64,000 nucleotides of DNA from Desulfocicer sp963675955 (lineage in GTDB: Bacteria; Desulfobacterota; Desulfobacteria; Desulfobacterales; Desulfobacteraceae): assembly GCA_963675955.2 (NCBI GenBank), contig CAXXVR010000009.1, forward strand, positions 930,001-994,000. The letters run 5' to 3'. The translations under genes and the position numbers were made by a program. Below are positions 1 to 10,984 of this stretch, piece by piece (position 1 is the stretch's first letter; each line of letters begins with the position of its first letter). The notes beneath the pieces were generated by a model. That model was not told the DNA's origin. It made no database searches and saw nothing but the letters and a program-made list of their open reading frames with translations.

Positions 1-2548
1 ACGCATTTTGTATTATAGTTCCAGTTCTTAGAAAAACCTGCTTTTGTTTGTAAATTCATTTTCTATTAATTATCTAATCAAATCTTTTCAATTTAAAAAC
101 CATACCTAACATCAACGAACCTAACTTAATTCTTTGTACAAATATTATTCAATAGTTCAGAATAAAGTTTCCAGCAGTGTTCCACTTTCAATCCACTAAT
201 ATTAAAATTACAAATCACCATCTTTTTAGAAAAGAATCTCAACGATTCCTAAATAAGATTTTAGGGCTTCTATAAGGAAGTCTAGATTTCATAAACTCTA
301 ACAGAAACGCTTCGTTCTTTCACTGTTGCGAAATATTGTGAAATTCTTTCCTATAATTTAAAGGATTGATCAATCTTTTCAATATCTTCTTCTGAGAGCT
401 CAGTTTCGGGCTCTATTTCATTTTTTCTTTTGAACCCAGCAGTGATATCAGCCTTTGTTCCTTTAAGCAAAATCACAAAGCTTGGATCACCCATTAATTC
501 AACAAACTGTTTCAATTCTTTATCTTCATAAGGAAATCCATCAAACAATGTCAATTAATTATCAGGTTGACTATCTAAATTTTTTTTCAATTGTTTTGCT
601 AACTATTCGAAAGTTATTTCTTCCAACGGCCCATCTTCGCCGCCTAATGTTTCTTTTAATTAAGTTGTTATTTTTTCATAGTCAGGAATTATAAAGCCTT
701 ATGAAGATTCTAATACTTTACTAATCGTGGTCTTTCCCATTGCTGGAGCTCCAAGAACTAATGCATACGATTTTCTTTTCACTAAGTATTGTTAGACATA
801 ACGGATATCCGCTTCATTTATTAAAAAATAACGCCCTGATTGATTATAGTAACTTTCAAGCATTATTTCATTTTGCAATTGCTTATCTTCTTTAATTGCA
901 TCAGCACAACTCATTACATAATCAATTGGGCAACAATCACTTTCAAACTGTCTGTAGCTTTGAAGACTTCTTGGAAAGCCACTAATTAGAAAACGTTTAT
1001 TTTATGGATTATTAAACAAAATTTTTCTTAGCAACTGCAATTAAAGTGTTAATGGGATAGCTGTTATATGATATTTTTATAATTCATGGGCTAAAGCTGT
1101 GCCCCGAGAAATTTCTGTAGGAATTAAATACTTTAAATCCAATTCAATAAACTATTCTTCTTTTTCGAGTTACTGGCATAAAGAAGGATACAATTAAGAT
1201 TCAATACTATTATAAGCAAAAATTACCATTGGTTTTAAATGGGCAATAATTTCTAATTCTAATTATTAAATTGATTGGCAGGCATTAAGTTCAATTAAAG
1301 TACCACTTGCTAATAAATTTAGACAATAAATACTTACTTTTTAAAGCTGGTAGGATTTCCTTTCTTGAAATTGCATATTATTCATAGCGTTTCATCTAAA
1401 ATTCTTGTTCTTTGACTGTTTTATAATATTGAAAAATGTTATTATCAACCTAATAATAAATAAAGTTGAAAATAAAAGTAACATTATCTTTTGTAGCTTG
1501 GAAGTAAAAGACTTTATTTGGCTTGATGAAATATTTAAAATACACTTCCATTTACTTTAATGTTGAAAAAAAATCATCAATAATCAAGTTTCTTTCAGGG
1601 TTATCAACCAAATACTCTATGCAAAATCAAATAAAATATTGATTTTACCCATTAGTTTATTTACTTGTTCATCATTATTCTAACATTACTTTTCTTCAAA
1701 AAATTTCTAAAGATCTAAATAAGTATAGTTAATTCTCTCACATAATTTCTTTGCAACAGTACTTTTACCAAGTACTGGCGCGCCATAAAAAAATATCACA
1801 TTTGGATAAATTGATGGCAAAACGTTTTTATATACATCTTCAATTGACCCTTTTAAAAATATGAGATATTCAATTAAAATTGTACCTTCTGATAAAATAT
1901 TAGTCACTTTACCAAATTTTTCATACATCTTTAATGCTTATATCGTTTAATCATTAAAAGTAGTAATGCGCTTTCTGATTGTTTCTTCATTGTCATCAGC
2001 TCTTCCTGAAGTCAATCCTATATAAAGTGTTTTATTCATTCTTATATACCTCTATTCAACAATCTTTAAACTAAAATTTATTCTGAACAATTAAAATTCA
2101 AAATAAATTTTATTTCTGCAAAGGTGCTTTCAAGCATTAAAGCTTAATCAACTCCACGCGGAAAACCATCAATTAAATATTTCTAAACATATTTACTTTA
2201 TAATCAACTAATACTTTATAATTTGTTTTTTCCAAAGCACGAGTCAATAACTAAATAGTGGTCTTGGTTGGTACAATAGCACCTTCTTTGACATAAGCCT
2301 CAATTGTGCTTCCTAATGATGATTTACTTGTTTATTATATTTAGATAATTCAAAGCAATTAACCTTGCGATTTCATCTCGCATTAAATCACCAATTGAAA
2401 TATGTTTAAATTAAAAATCACGGACAAGTCTTTCGCAATGAGTACCTTTGCCGCTTCCTGGGCCACCTAACCATAAACTAAAATAAACTAATCAATTACC
2501 TAAAATATAAATGATTTATTTTTCTTTATTTTGTTTGTTTGGTTCCAT
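1..2548 (-). CDS. multi-domain adenylate kinase (AK8/AK9-like), 3' end open
   Basis: Likely transfers phosphate between nucleoside mono- and triphosphates; proteins with several AK modules are typically found in cilia (family knowledge). Three P-loops are visible in order: GGPGSGKGT near residue 20, GAPVLGKST near 235 and GAPAMGKTT near 570. The first module also shows ISIGDLMRDEI and LIDGFPR, the NMP-binding and lid-side motifs. A 33-nt intron around 2464-2496 is needed to join YIL to GGPGSGKGT. The start is the ATG at 2546-2548. The frame stays open to the left edge. An in-frame TGA at 78-80 is either the stop or a Trp; coding-like sequence follows it, so I treat the gene as running off the window. 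It faces the HMG-box gene head to head. The second and third P-loops lack the usual second Gly, so their activity is uncertain. Confidence 0.82.
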
Positions 2549-2898
2549 TTGAATTTCAAGAGAAAATCTAAAACTGCCAAAATTAAATTTTATTAAATTA
2601 TTGTACTTTTGAAAAATAAAATTTGAAATGTACTAAAAATAAAAATAAGGATAAAAACTTATATAATAAAGCTATTTAGCTAGTTATATAAAATATAAAG
2701 TTTTTGAATATATTGAAGTTTGTTTGTGTTTTGATTTTAAATGTTTGAAATATAATAAAATTAATAAAAGCAACTATCTTTTTAATATAAAATTTGACCA
2801 ATCAAATCCTAGATTTAGCATAAAATTAAATAAATATAGAAAAGAATTCATTTGAATAAAAAAAAGCACAAAATAAAATTTTTAAAATTTATTCATTC
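2549..2898. promoter_or_regulatory. divergent intergenic region, adenylate kinase / HMG box
   Basis: About 350 bp of AT-rich DNA between two head-to-head genes. I see no open frame of interest and no RNA gene. By position it should hold the promoters of both neighbours; no specific motif is recognised. Confidence 0.5.
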
Positions 2899-3316
2899 AT
2901 GGCAAAAGCAGTTAAAAAAGCAAACAAAAAAGTTGTTGAAAAAAAATAAAAAAAAATAAAAAAGGAAAAAAAAGTTAAAGATCCCAATGCCCCAAAACGT
3001 CCATTAACCTCTTTCCTTTACTTTGCATAAGCTAAAAGAGAAGAATTTAAAGTATTTATTTTGAATTTTTCTTAATATATAGAAAGAACATTCAGAATTA
3101 TCTCACAAAGAAGTAATTTCAGGCCTTGGAAAGCTGTGGTAAAGTATGAACCAAAAAGACAAAGAACCTTTTGAAAGCAAGGCTAAAAAAGATTATGATA
3201 GATATATCAAAGAAAAAACAGCTTATTAAAAGAAAAATCCAAAAAAAGTTGTTGAAAAGTCTTCAAAAAAAATTAAGAAAGTTACACATTTGCATTTTTA
3301 TAATTTTTAAAAGTGA
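2899..3316 (+). CDS. HMG-box chromatin protein (HMGB type)
   Basis: Small architectural DNA-binding protein, expected to bend DNA in chromatin. After a Lys-rich N-terminus it has the classic opening DPNAPKRPLTSFLYF at about residues 28-42, then SHKEVISGLGKLW and KAKKDYDRYIKEK, with a Lys-rich tail. One 31-nt intron at 3052-3082 keeps the box in frame. Exons of 153 and 234 nt give 128 residues and end at TGA 3314-3316. Six TAA codons must be read as Gln, including one in the conserved LGKLW-Q stretch, so this gene is a clean internal test of the code. Length fits single-box ciliate HMG proteins. Confidence 0.92.
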
Positions 3317-3514
3317 GTTGATATTGAGGCAAAATGAAAATAATTTATAATAATTTTTTTTTGGAAAAACTTTTCTTAAATAAAGTAATTAAAATTTAAT
3401 TTATTAATATAAATAAACAATTTTTTGTGTCCAGAAAATTTTATATAACAAGAAAATTGATTAATAAATTTATATATAAAATTTAAGAGCAAACTAAAAT
3501 AAAAATATAATATC

Positions 3515-4619
3515 ATGAAATTATTTAAATTCATTACAATCTTCAACGGTATATTTTTGATTTGCAATGCTGCAGAATTTTCTTATTCCAGCTAAAACGA
3601 ATGGGAATCTGTTTTATTTTCTTTTTTGAGCTTTATAAACTATAGTATTGTTCAAGTGGTGAGATTTAATCACCAATTCAGATTAAGACATCCATTGTAG
3701 ATGTAAATGCTGTGGAAGATTTTTAATTAGTAATAACTGATCTTAAGAATCAAGAGGATGCTACAATTGAGAATGATGGAGTAACTATATTAAGTCAAAG
3801 TATTTTATTTGAATCTAATATAATTTAAATAATTTTTGATTTTAAGACAATTGGGTTGGTTTTACAGCAAGTGATGTTGAGAAAAGGCCAAGAACATATG
3901 AAGTTGCGATACTAAATAATTGATTGAATTTTTAAATAGGCTGAAACAATAACATTTCATTCACCAAGTGAACACACAATCGATGAAATCTAGCCAGACT
4001 TGGAGCTTCAAATATTAGCAACCCAAACATCAGGATACACGGTTCTTATTAATTTTTATTTATTAAACTCAAGGATAACAAAATTTAAGGAATATTAAGT
4101 TTATTATTTGTTGAAGCCGCTGGTGAAGATAATGCAATACTCTAAGGATTTTTAAATTTTATTGAGTTAAAATTTATTAATTTAATAATAGTTATTTATT
4201 TTATCTAAGAAATTAGGATTCTGATGGAAGCTAATTCTAAGATATAAATTTACATGATGTTTTATTCCCATTACTTGCTCATTATAATTCGTCGTTGTAC
4301 TATTATACTTATCAAGGATCAATAACAGTAAATTTGAGTTGATTTAACTTAATTATAGATACCACCTTGCAGAGAAGCAGTCAATTGGTATATAATAAAG
4401 AATTATTTCCCAATTTCAACTACTTAATTGAAGGTTTTCTAATCATTATGGAGTGGAAACTCAAGTTTTGCAGCAGGAGCTGGAAATAATCGTAATTTGC
4501 AATTACTGAAGGAAAGAGAAATTGCAATTGGAAAAGCATATGTTGATAAATTAAGTTCAGTTGCATTAACTGTCATCTCAAGCCTGCTTGCAATTTTCGT
4601 ATTTGTTTTATTAATTTGA
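3515..4619 (+). CDS. alpha-carbonic anhydrase-related membrane protein, probably non-catalytic
   Basis: The N-terminus (MKLFKFITIF...LICNAAEF) looks like a signal peptide. Alpha-carbonic anhydrase landmarks follow: FHSPSEHTID, LSLLFVEAAGEDNAIL, YYTYQGSITV then PPCREAVNWYI. A hydrophobic segment (VALTVISSLLAIFVFVLLI) lies at the C-terminus. Several short introns are needed. Two of the three zinc-binding His are missing: the usual HFH reads TFH, and the later ELH reads ELQ. This points to a carbonic-anhydrase-related binding or adhesion protein anchored by one membrane span. I end it at TGA 4617-4619, right after the span. Reading that TGA as Trp would add WRKSQ and about 65 residues, to a TGA near 4819. 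Confidence 0.7.
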
Positions 4620-4928
4620 AGAAAATCTTAATTGATTTAATTTAAATTAAAAATAAAATCAAATTATAAAAACTATCAGAATAATTTTAAATCACTTGAT
4701 AACTTTAAAAGTATTATAATTCACAAAAGCATTAAATATTAATTTAGAATTCATTAAATCAAATGCATCTTTATAACTAAGCAACTAAAGCCTTTACTAT
4801 TAGATTAAAAAGACCATTGAATAAACTTAGTAATTTATTGATTAAGTGTATTTGTAAAAACAGATTCGTTATAAAAAGAATCAAACTAAGATTACAAACT
4901 TCAAAAACAACAAACTCTTCCAATTAGT
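4620..4928 (+). other. gap between carbonic anhydrase-like and RING genes
   Basis: About 310 bp. It holds either the 3' UTR of the membrane protein or, if TGA 4617-4619 is read as Trp, a basic cytoplasmic tail of about 65 residues. No other gene is seen. Confidence 0.35.
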
Positions 4929-5846
4929 ATGTTAAATAAAATCGAAAAACCTAAAACAACCGAAATTCCTGAAGAAACAATACGCTCCTCCAAATTGTTT
5001 TAGGAATCAGTTCAATTAGCAAAAAAATATAAAAAAAAACTAATAAAACTAAAGAATGTAATTTATTACTCAAATAAAATTAATAATTTAGTAAGTAGTT
5101 GAAAAAGAGCAAGAAAATACAAAACTGCAATAGCAACTTAAGTAATATCAAACTTTAAAAAGAAAGCAATTGAAAAAAATTCTAAAATTATTGAAAGAAA
5201 AAGCTGAATTATAAGAATATATTACAATACTGTAAAATTAACTGCATTCAAGATTTTAAGAAGATGATTATGATGATTATGCAGATGATTTAGATCATGA
5301 GAGCCAACTTGAAAGTGAAAATAATTATGATAATGACTATTAGCATCATAATGATAATGATGAATTGTAGGAAGATACGTTTGAAAGAACATTTTAATTG
5401 CATTCAATAAGAATAAATTAGTTTCGTGATTTTATTTAGTAATTATAGTAAAATTAAATCCAATTATTCCCAATGAGTGCTGATTTTACTGATTTTAATC
5501 CGGATTCTATGAATTATGAAGTAATATTTATTCCTTTCAATTTATTTAGTAATTATTGGAGTTATAAGATAGAATTGGTTATGCTAATAAAGGATTCTCT
5601 GAAGAAGAAATTAATAAAATTCCAATAACAGAATATTAGCCCAATAAAGATCTTGACTAAAATATGTAATTTGAAAGTAAAATTTAATTGAATTTGTAAA
5701 GTTGTGCAATTTGTTAATGCTCCTGGGAATAAGGCGATAAATTAAAAATCTTAAATTGTCATCACAATTATCATTCCCAATGTATTGATGAATGGCTTAA
5801 AAAAAATAAAAATTGTCCTGTTTGCATATAAGAAGTTTGTCTTTGA
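4929..5846 (+). CDS. RING-H2 zinc-finger protein, probable E3 ubiquitin ligase
   Basis: The protein begins with a Lys/Glu/Gln-rich coiled coil (about residues 20-100), passes an acidic Asp/His-rich stretch, and ends in a RING-H2 finger: CAICQCSWEQGD, then CHHNYHSQCIDEWL, then CPVC. All eight zinc ligands (C-C-C-H-H-C-C-C order) are present. Two introns are needed: one around 5056-5090 in the coiled coil and one just after DFNPDSMNYE. Translation stops at TGA 5844-5846, four residues after the last ligand pair. No membrane span is seen. The role, passing ubiquitin from an E2 to a substrate, is inferred from the family; the substrate is unknown. It converges on the DHHC gene with a 59-bp gap. 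Confidence 0.85.
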
Positions 5847-5905
5847 TATTTTAAAATAATTAATTTCAAAAAATTTAATATAAATTTGTAGCATAATTTA
5901 TTCGT

Positions 5906-7454
5906 TCAAACACTCTTTGGCAAAATTGGAATTTTCCATTCTTTGATTACATTAGTGAAAACTTCGCAACAGTAATACTTCAGATTATTTTAATATCCCT
6001 TAGAAAACGGTGATCCATATTTTTCTGGCCAATCTTTTAAATAAGTAATTTTTTACCAAGCCAATTTTTCCCCTAAAATTAAATTAAATACTTCTAGTCA
6101 ATAAATTTACAGGTTGATAGATTATTTAATGCTAAAAATGAATGAAAAATTAACAGCAAGATTATTTAAATTAAGAAATAGAAAAATTAAAATGCAGCAA
6201 AGGCTGATAATACAAAAATGTAGGCATTATCAAGTAGTTTCAAATGGTTTCGTTCTTTTATAGAATAATATGTTACATAAATTATTGAGTTCAATAAAGT
6301 TCATAATTGTAAGATCAAGTACCAATAAAAAAAGCATCTATTATTCTATCCTATACAGTTTCCTTCAAAAACAATTATTTACTAAATTTATATTACCCAT
6401 TCAAGGACAGTGATGATCATATAATGCCACACATTTGTTGCAATCCTTGCAATGTTTTGTTCTAATTGGTTAATAATGCTTACCTAAAACATTTGTTTTG
6501 ACTAAAAATTACAAATTTCGCAAAATCTCTTTTGAATCTATTAAACCTCTTCTATTTAGCTTGAATTTAATTTTGTATCAAATTCATTACTTAACTATTT
6601 CTCAGAAGTGTTTTTACTGTTTGATTTGCATTAAAATGAATTATTGATGTCATCTTAAAGTATGAACTTGATAAACATTTAATTTTCATGTAGTTAACAT
6701 TATCCTTGATATTTTCATTTGGTTCTATGAATTTATGATCATTTTCTTTTAAGTTATTATTTCATTAATCATAAAGTATTTTTCGTGATTCAATTTCAAG
6801 GTTCGGCTTTTAGTTGAAAATTAATTTTAATAAATTACTTCTTATATTTATTTCTCTAGGATTTAATTTGTTTCAAATTAATTCTGCTGAATTTAAGAAA
6901 TTTTCATTCTTCCATTATTTTATTAATCCAAATTTACATTTATTTCTTTTTTAAACTTAAAGATTACAAACTATTTTCAAAAATCAACTTATATATTGCT
7001 TTTGTCATCATTACCATCATAACTTGGCAATGGTGAAATATTTTTTTCCTCCATTGATTATTTGTTCAAAAATATATTGAATGTTGATTGCAATTCTACC
7101 TTTGAAAATAAGTTGTTCTTTCTTTAATTTTACTTAATTTTTTACATCATTAAGACTATTTATTTACTAAGTATTAGATGGTAGATAGCCAGGATCTCTT
7201 AAATACACTATTATATACATTATGTTGGAAAGAAAATAGCTGCATCTAAAAAGTTATTCTCAAAATTATTTACCAAAAATTTATCGAAAACAATTTGCAT
7301 ATTTCTAATATGTAAGGATAATTTAATATAATCATAATTAGTCCAAAAGCTTAGAATAAAGTATAAATAATCGGTGCTACTGATTCTATTTACTTTTTTA
7401 TTATGGATTAACTTAATTTTAACTTTTAAACATGCAAGTCTTAGAACGAAGCAT
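5906..7454 (-). CDS. DHHC-type protein S-acyltransferase (palmitoyltransferase)
   Basis: Integral membrane enzyme that attaches palmitate to Cys of target proteins. Hydrophobic segments precede YLRDPGYLPSN, the DPG motif. The Cys-rich core reads RTKHCKDCNKCVALYDHHCP, then WMGNCIGQNNRCFFIG; the Trp of CPW is a TGA codon at 6401-6403, so this gene needs TGA=Trp. A TTxE-like region is followed by NPF-like SPFSKGYQNN, as in the family C-terminus. The frame ends at TGA 5906-5908 after ILPKSV. An intron splits WMG from NCIG and others lie near 6070-6110 and 7230. The 5' end is least certain: the ATG at 7452-7454 needs a first intron. Likely partners here are the lipid-anchored proteins at 17278, 33308 and 36461 (inference only). 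Confidence 0.85.
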
Positions 7455-7587
7455 TAAAAAATATTTAAATATAATATTTAAAATAATTTAATTAATTAAT
7501 AGAGTTTTTGTAAAATATATTTTAAAATTGCTAATTTTTTAATAATTTATTTTAGTTGAGTAAATATGAAATAAATTAAGATCTGAA

Positions 7588-7728
7588 TCAACTTCTTAGT
7601 TGTGAAGATAATTATTTTAAAGCTTCTATCCTTTAGTTTATTTCATTTTTATATCACTGATTTATTTCTTCTCTAAAATTATGATTTCTTTTAAATTTCT
7701 TAATCTCTTTAACTTATCTCTTTAACAT
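7588..7728 (-). CDS. possible tiny Lys-rich ORF or upstream exon
   Basis: An ATG at 7726-7728 opens a 46-codon frame (with one internal TGA as Trp) of Lys/Glu/Gln-rich, helical-looking sequence such as RNHNFREEINQ, ending at TGA 7588-7590. It could be a short gene, a 5' exon of the DHHC gene, or chance. Its start is only 25 bp from the ATG of the facing ORF at 7754. Confidence 0.25.
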
Positions 7729-7753
7729 ATAAATTTTAAAATAAAAAAAACAA

Positions 7754-8060
7754 ATGGTAAGGAAAAGAAGAATAAATAGCATATATATTTGAGTACTGGG
7801 CCTTCCGTATTTCGATTTAGACGTAATAAATTTGAGAGTGACATCATTTACACCTAAAATTGTTAATTCTCCAATAAAACAATCAAACTAGAAGGAAAAC
7901 AGTAGTACTGTTTTAGGGGAAGCTTATAGTTATTTTTTAAAAAATTCCTTTTTTAGTTTAATTTTTTAGTTCAGCTTTTGAATTATTCTCTTTTAACTTT
8001 AATAGTTTTAATTTTATGATTATTCAGAATTAGAATAACAACTTAAGGCCCCTTAACTAA
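7754..8060 (+). CDS. possible small gene, unknown product
   Basis: The ATG at 7754 is followed at once by GTAAGG. Removing a 23-nt intron ending in TAG gives a coding-looking frame (STGPSVFRFRRNKFESDIIY, then KLEGKQQYCFRGSL). A second intron of about 42 nt leads to an Asn/Phe-rich tail. No in-frame TGA is found before the convergent gene at 8134, so the 3' end is only a guess. No family recognised. Confidence 0.35.
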
Positions 8061-8133
8061 TTTTTTTGCATTATTTAAAATAAATTTCATTGCAAATATT
8101 TGTATTTCAAGTTTAAAATAAATTTCATTTGTT

Positions 8134-8909
8134 TCATTTTTTTTTCATATTTAAAGCAAATAAAATCAAACTTCCAATTAAGAAAATCAAGGCCAGAATG
8201 AATTTAGTAATGACAATGGGTCTCACAATATCCAATATAGATTTAATATATCCATCCATGTAGCTAATTGAGCTTGAGCCGTAACCATAAGATTTACATT
8301 GACTATTGGAGTATTTTTACAAATTTTCTTGAAGCTTTTCAAGTGAGTTTGTATATTCTTCGCTTACATCCATGTAATATATAAATTCCACAATAATTAT
8401 AATACTTAATATAATAAGCACTAAAAATAATAATGAAATCATTCCCAGTGGGTATTTCTTCTTTTTTAGCACTAACAGCAAAATGCTAACAATAATTTTA
8501 TAATAAGAAAAATTACAATAATGCGAAGGAAACCCATGCAAAAATAAAACTAAGCAAAATAAAAACTTAATTTGCTTCATGTTATTCATCATAGTAATCA
8601 TTTAATGCTTGAATACGTGTTTAATCAGTATTTAATTTGTAATAGCATGTATTTGACACTGTTGCACTTTATCCCATAATATTTAAAATCTAAATATTTA
8701 ATATTTTATCAATTAATAACATGCATATGAGAATCGATTCTGTTTGTATCCTATAAATAATATCCGCCAAATGCCAGTGTTGAGCAAATAATTATAGCGA
8801 AAATAAAAATCAAAGCCCATAAAAGTAAGAGGTGTAAATATCTTTGCTTGTGTTTGACAGTGTGATATTAAACAACATAGTTTTCTTCGTTTAATATTGG
8901 ATTTACCAT
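8134..8909 (-). CDS. uncharacterised multi-span membrane protein
   Basis: The start (MVNPILNEENYVV) leads to a first membrane span near residues 28-50 (LLLLWALIFIFAIIICSTLA). A loop with Cys and polar residues (SATVSNTCYYKLNTD) follows, then two or three further hydrophobic stretches, including LLFLVLIILSIIIIVEFIYY. A polar segment (SEEYTNSLEKLQENL) precedes a last span before the basic end NMKKK and TGA 8134-8136. At least two introns are needed; one near 8690-8720 is clear, the other is not resolved because two frames stay open. The layout of paired spans around a Cys-containing loop resembles tetraspanin-like proteins, but the CCG signature is not seen, so no name is given. Confidence 0.6.
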
Positions 8910-9118
8910 TTTAATTTTGATTTTTTTAATTTTAATTTTTTTTAATTTTTATTTTGAGTGAGAAGATTTCAAATTTTAAATTTAAGAAGAATAATTAATT
9001 AATTATTATTATAACAAATAAAAATGATATTATTTTTGAATAAAATTTAAATGCAGACATTATTTCTGTAATTTAGAGGAGGCAGCCTCTAAATGAAAAA
9101 TTTTTTAATTATATTAGC

Positions 9119-10847
9119 TCAATAAGTGATTTTGTTTTTTAATTACTGTCGCAGCTTCTTTAAACTAAATTAATAAAGAAATAAATCTAAAACTTCTGAT
9201 AATTCCTTTGCTTTTTGCTTACGAGACTTTAAATCAATAATTTTTTAAATCTGAATGTTTTTTTAAATAATTTCTGGTAATTAATAATATTTTTTATTAG
9301 TGAGAAGATGCATATCTTTTTTGGTTAATTTAACCTTTGAGCCAGATGCAAGCCTTTCCATAATTACTCCAACGGACTTATTTATTTATATTGGAATTGT
9401 TTTCATTTTTTCCATTTTTTATGAAAGCTTTTACTCTTAACTAATCTCGATACTAATGCAACTATTAGTACATTTATTATAATTATTTTTCAAATATTTT
9501 AATTTAAGTTTTTAGTAATGTTCATTTTATTTCAATTAACTTATCATTTATGATTTTGCACTTAAAGATCCTCCAATTTAACTTGGAGATTCTATATTAT
9601 CCTTACTACTAGCACTTTGAAGAATTTTTGAAGTTTTTAATAATTCCTAAGTGATTGTATTTTAGTTCTGATTCAATGAAATATTGTCAAATAATTCGTC
9701 TTATTATTGCTTTTCTTAATTTTCAAAAGATTTAAATTAATTTTTTTATTGAACTGAACAATATTGTCTTTATTAATTCAATTTATTAAACTCATTTTCT
9801 TTTATCTTTGGAATAATTACATTTTCTTTAACTTATATGGATTTAAATTATCATAATATATACAAGGGGAAAAAGAAATATCACAATTGTCAAGCAAAAA
9901 ATGCTATTCCATTTTTGTTATGTCTTCTAAAGACAAGCTTCTTTGTTCTTTCTAATGAATAATAAAAATGGCTACTTTTTTAAAGCTAAACTTTTAAATT
10001 TGGGCTACTTAACATTTATTTTAGAAAATTTTTGTTTAAAAAATTGCCAAAAACAGATCTTTACTTTAAATTTTTACAAATATCCTTTTCCTAAAGTATT
10101 TTAAAAATAAAAAATACTTATTACATTTTAGAGTTATTATTGACATAATTTTTCTTAATCATCTTTTGCTATTAATTGAGATTAATTTTTTCTTATTGTT
10201 ATTGTTTAGAATTTTGGGGAGCAATTTTAATTTTTTTAATTTTACTTTTCTCAAATACTTTTCTACTCTTTTAATAGTATTTAATCATTATTCAATCTTT
10301 TTTGGACTTTTTTATTTAATTATTGGATTAAAAATAAATTATTTTACTTTGAAGAGATTTTGTTTTGGCTTTTGGTTTAAATAACAACTTTATTTCATTA
10401 TTTTTTATATTCTATTCAAATTATTTCATAAATAAATTAAATCAAAGAACTTTTATGATATTACTATTTTTTTAGGACTTTTTTTCTTATCATTTAGAAT
10501 TGTGTTAATTAGTTTGAAGTAATTATTTATCTTTAAAATTATTTTCCCTTTTATTTATATACTTTCCATCTTTGAAAACAGATTTTTCAATTACTTAATT
10601 ATTCATTTCTAAATTTTTTGTTTTCACATTTCTAAATGATGATGATGCCTATAACTTAAATATAATTAATTTTATTGTTAAATAATATTTTTACTTAAGG
10701 TTTTACATTTTAAACATTACTGCAAACTTTAGTATGGGATTTGGATTGTTCTAAAGTATTTTCAAAAAATGTTTATTTTTTTAATGGCAATTTTAATTTT
10801 TATTGCGATTTTTATTTTTAATTCTTTTGCAAAAATTTTGAAGCCAT
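9119..10847 (-). CDS. low-complexity protein with ALMS-like C-terminal motif
   Basis: Lys/Asn/Gln-rich protein of roughly 520 residues with short introns, for example 32 nt near 9840-9875. The middle is Ser-rich (KILQSASSSKDNIESPSQIG). The C-terminal part, about 60 residues before the end, reads KKDMHLLTNKKYYQLPEI followed by a long basic helix (LKSRKQKAKELSEVL). This resembles the ALMS motif of centrosome and basal-body proteins (Lys-rich, T..YY.LPEV, basic helix). If right, it would act at basal bodies; the match is by eye only. The stop is TGA 9119-9121. The start is uncertain: I use the ATG at 10845-10847, but the same frame is open upstream into the end of CFAP65. Confidence 0.5.
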
Positions 10848-10984
10848 ATATTTAAAAACTAATTACTTAATATAAATAGTAAATATATTTAATTTATTTG
10901 TTTAGCAATAATAGTTAAGAAGATGAAACATTTCAAATAATTATTCTAATAAAAATAGGTTAGGGATACTACTAAATTGTGAGA

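Noticed and set aside
10166..10384. Plus-strand Phe/Leu-rich ORF resembling a membrane protein
   Set aside because: It is the complement of Lys/Asn-rich coding sequence of the ALMS-like gene on the minus strand.
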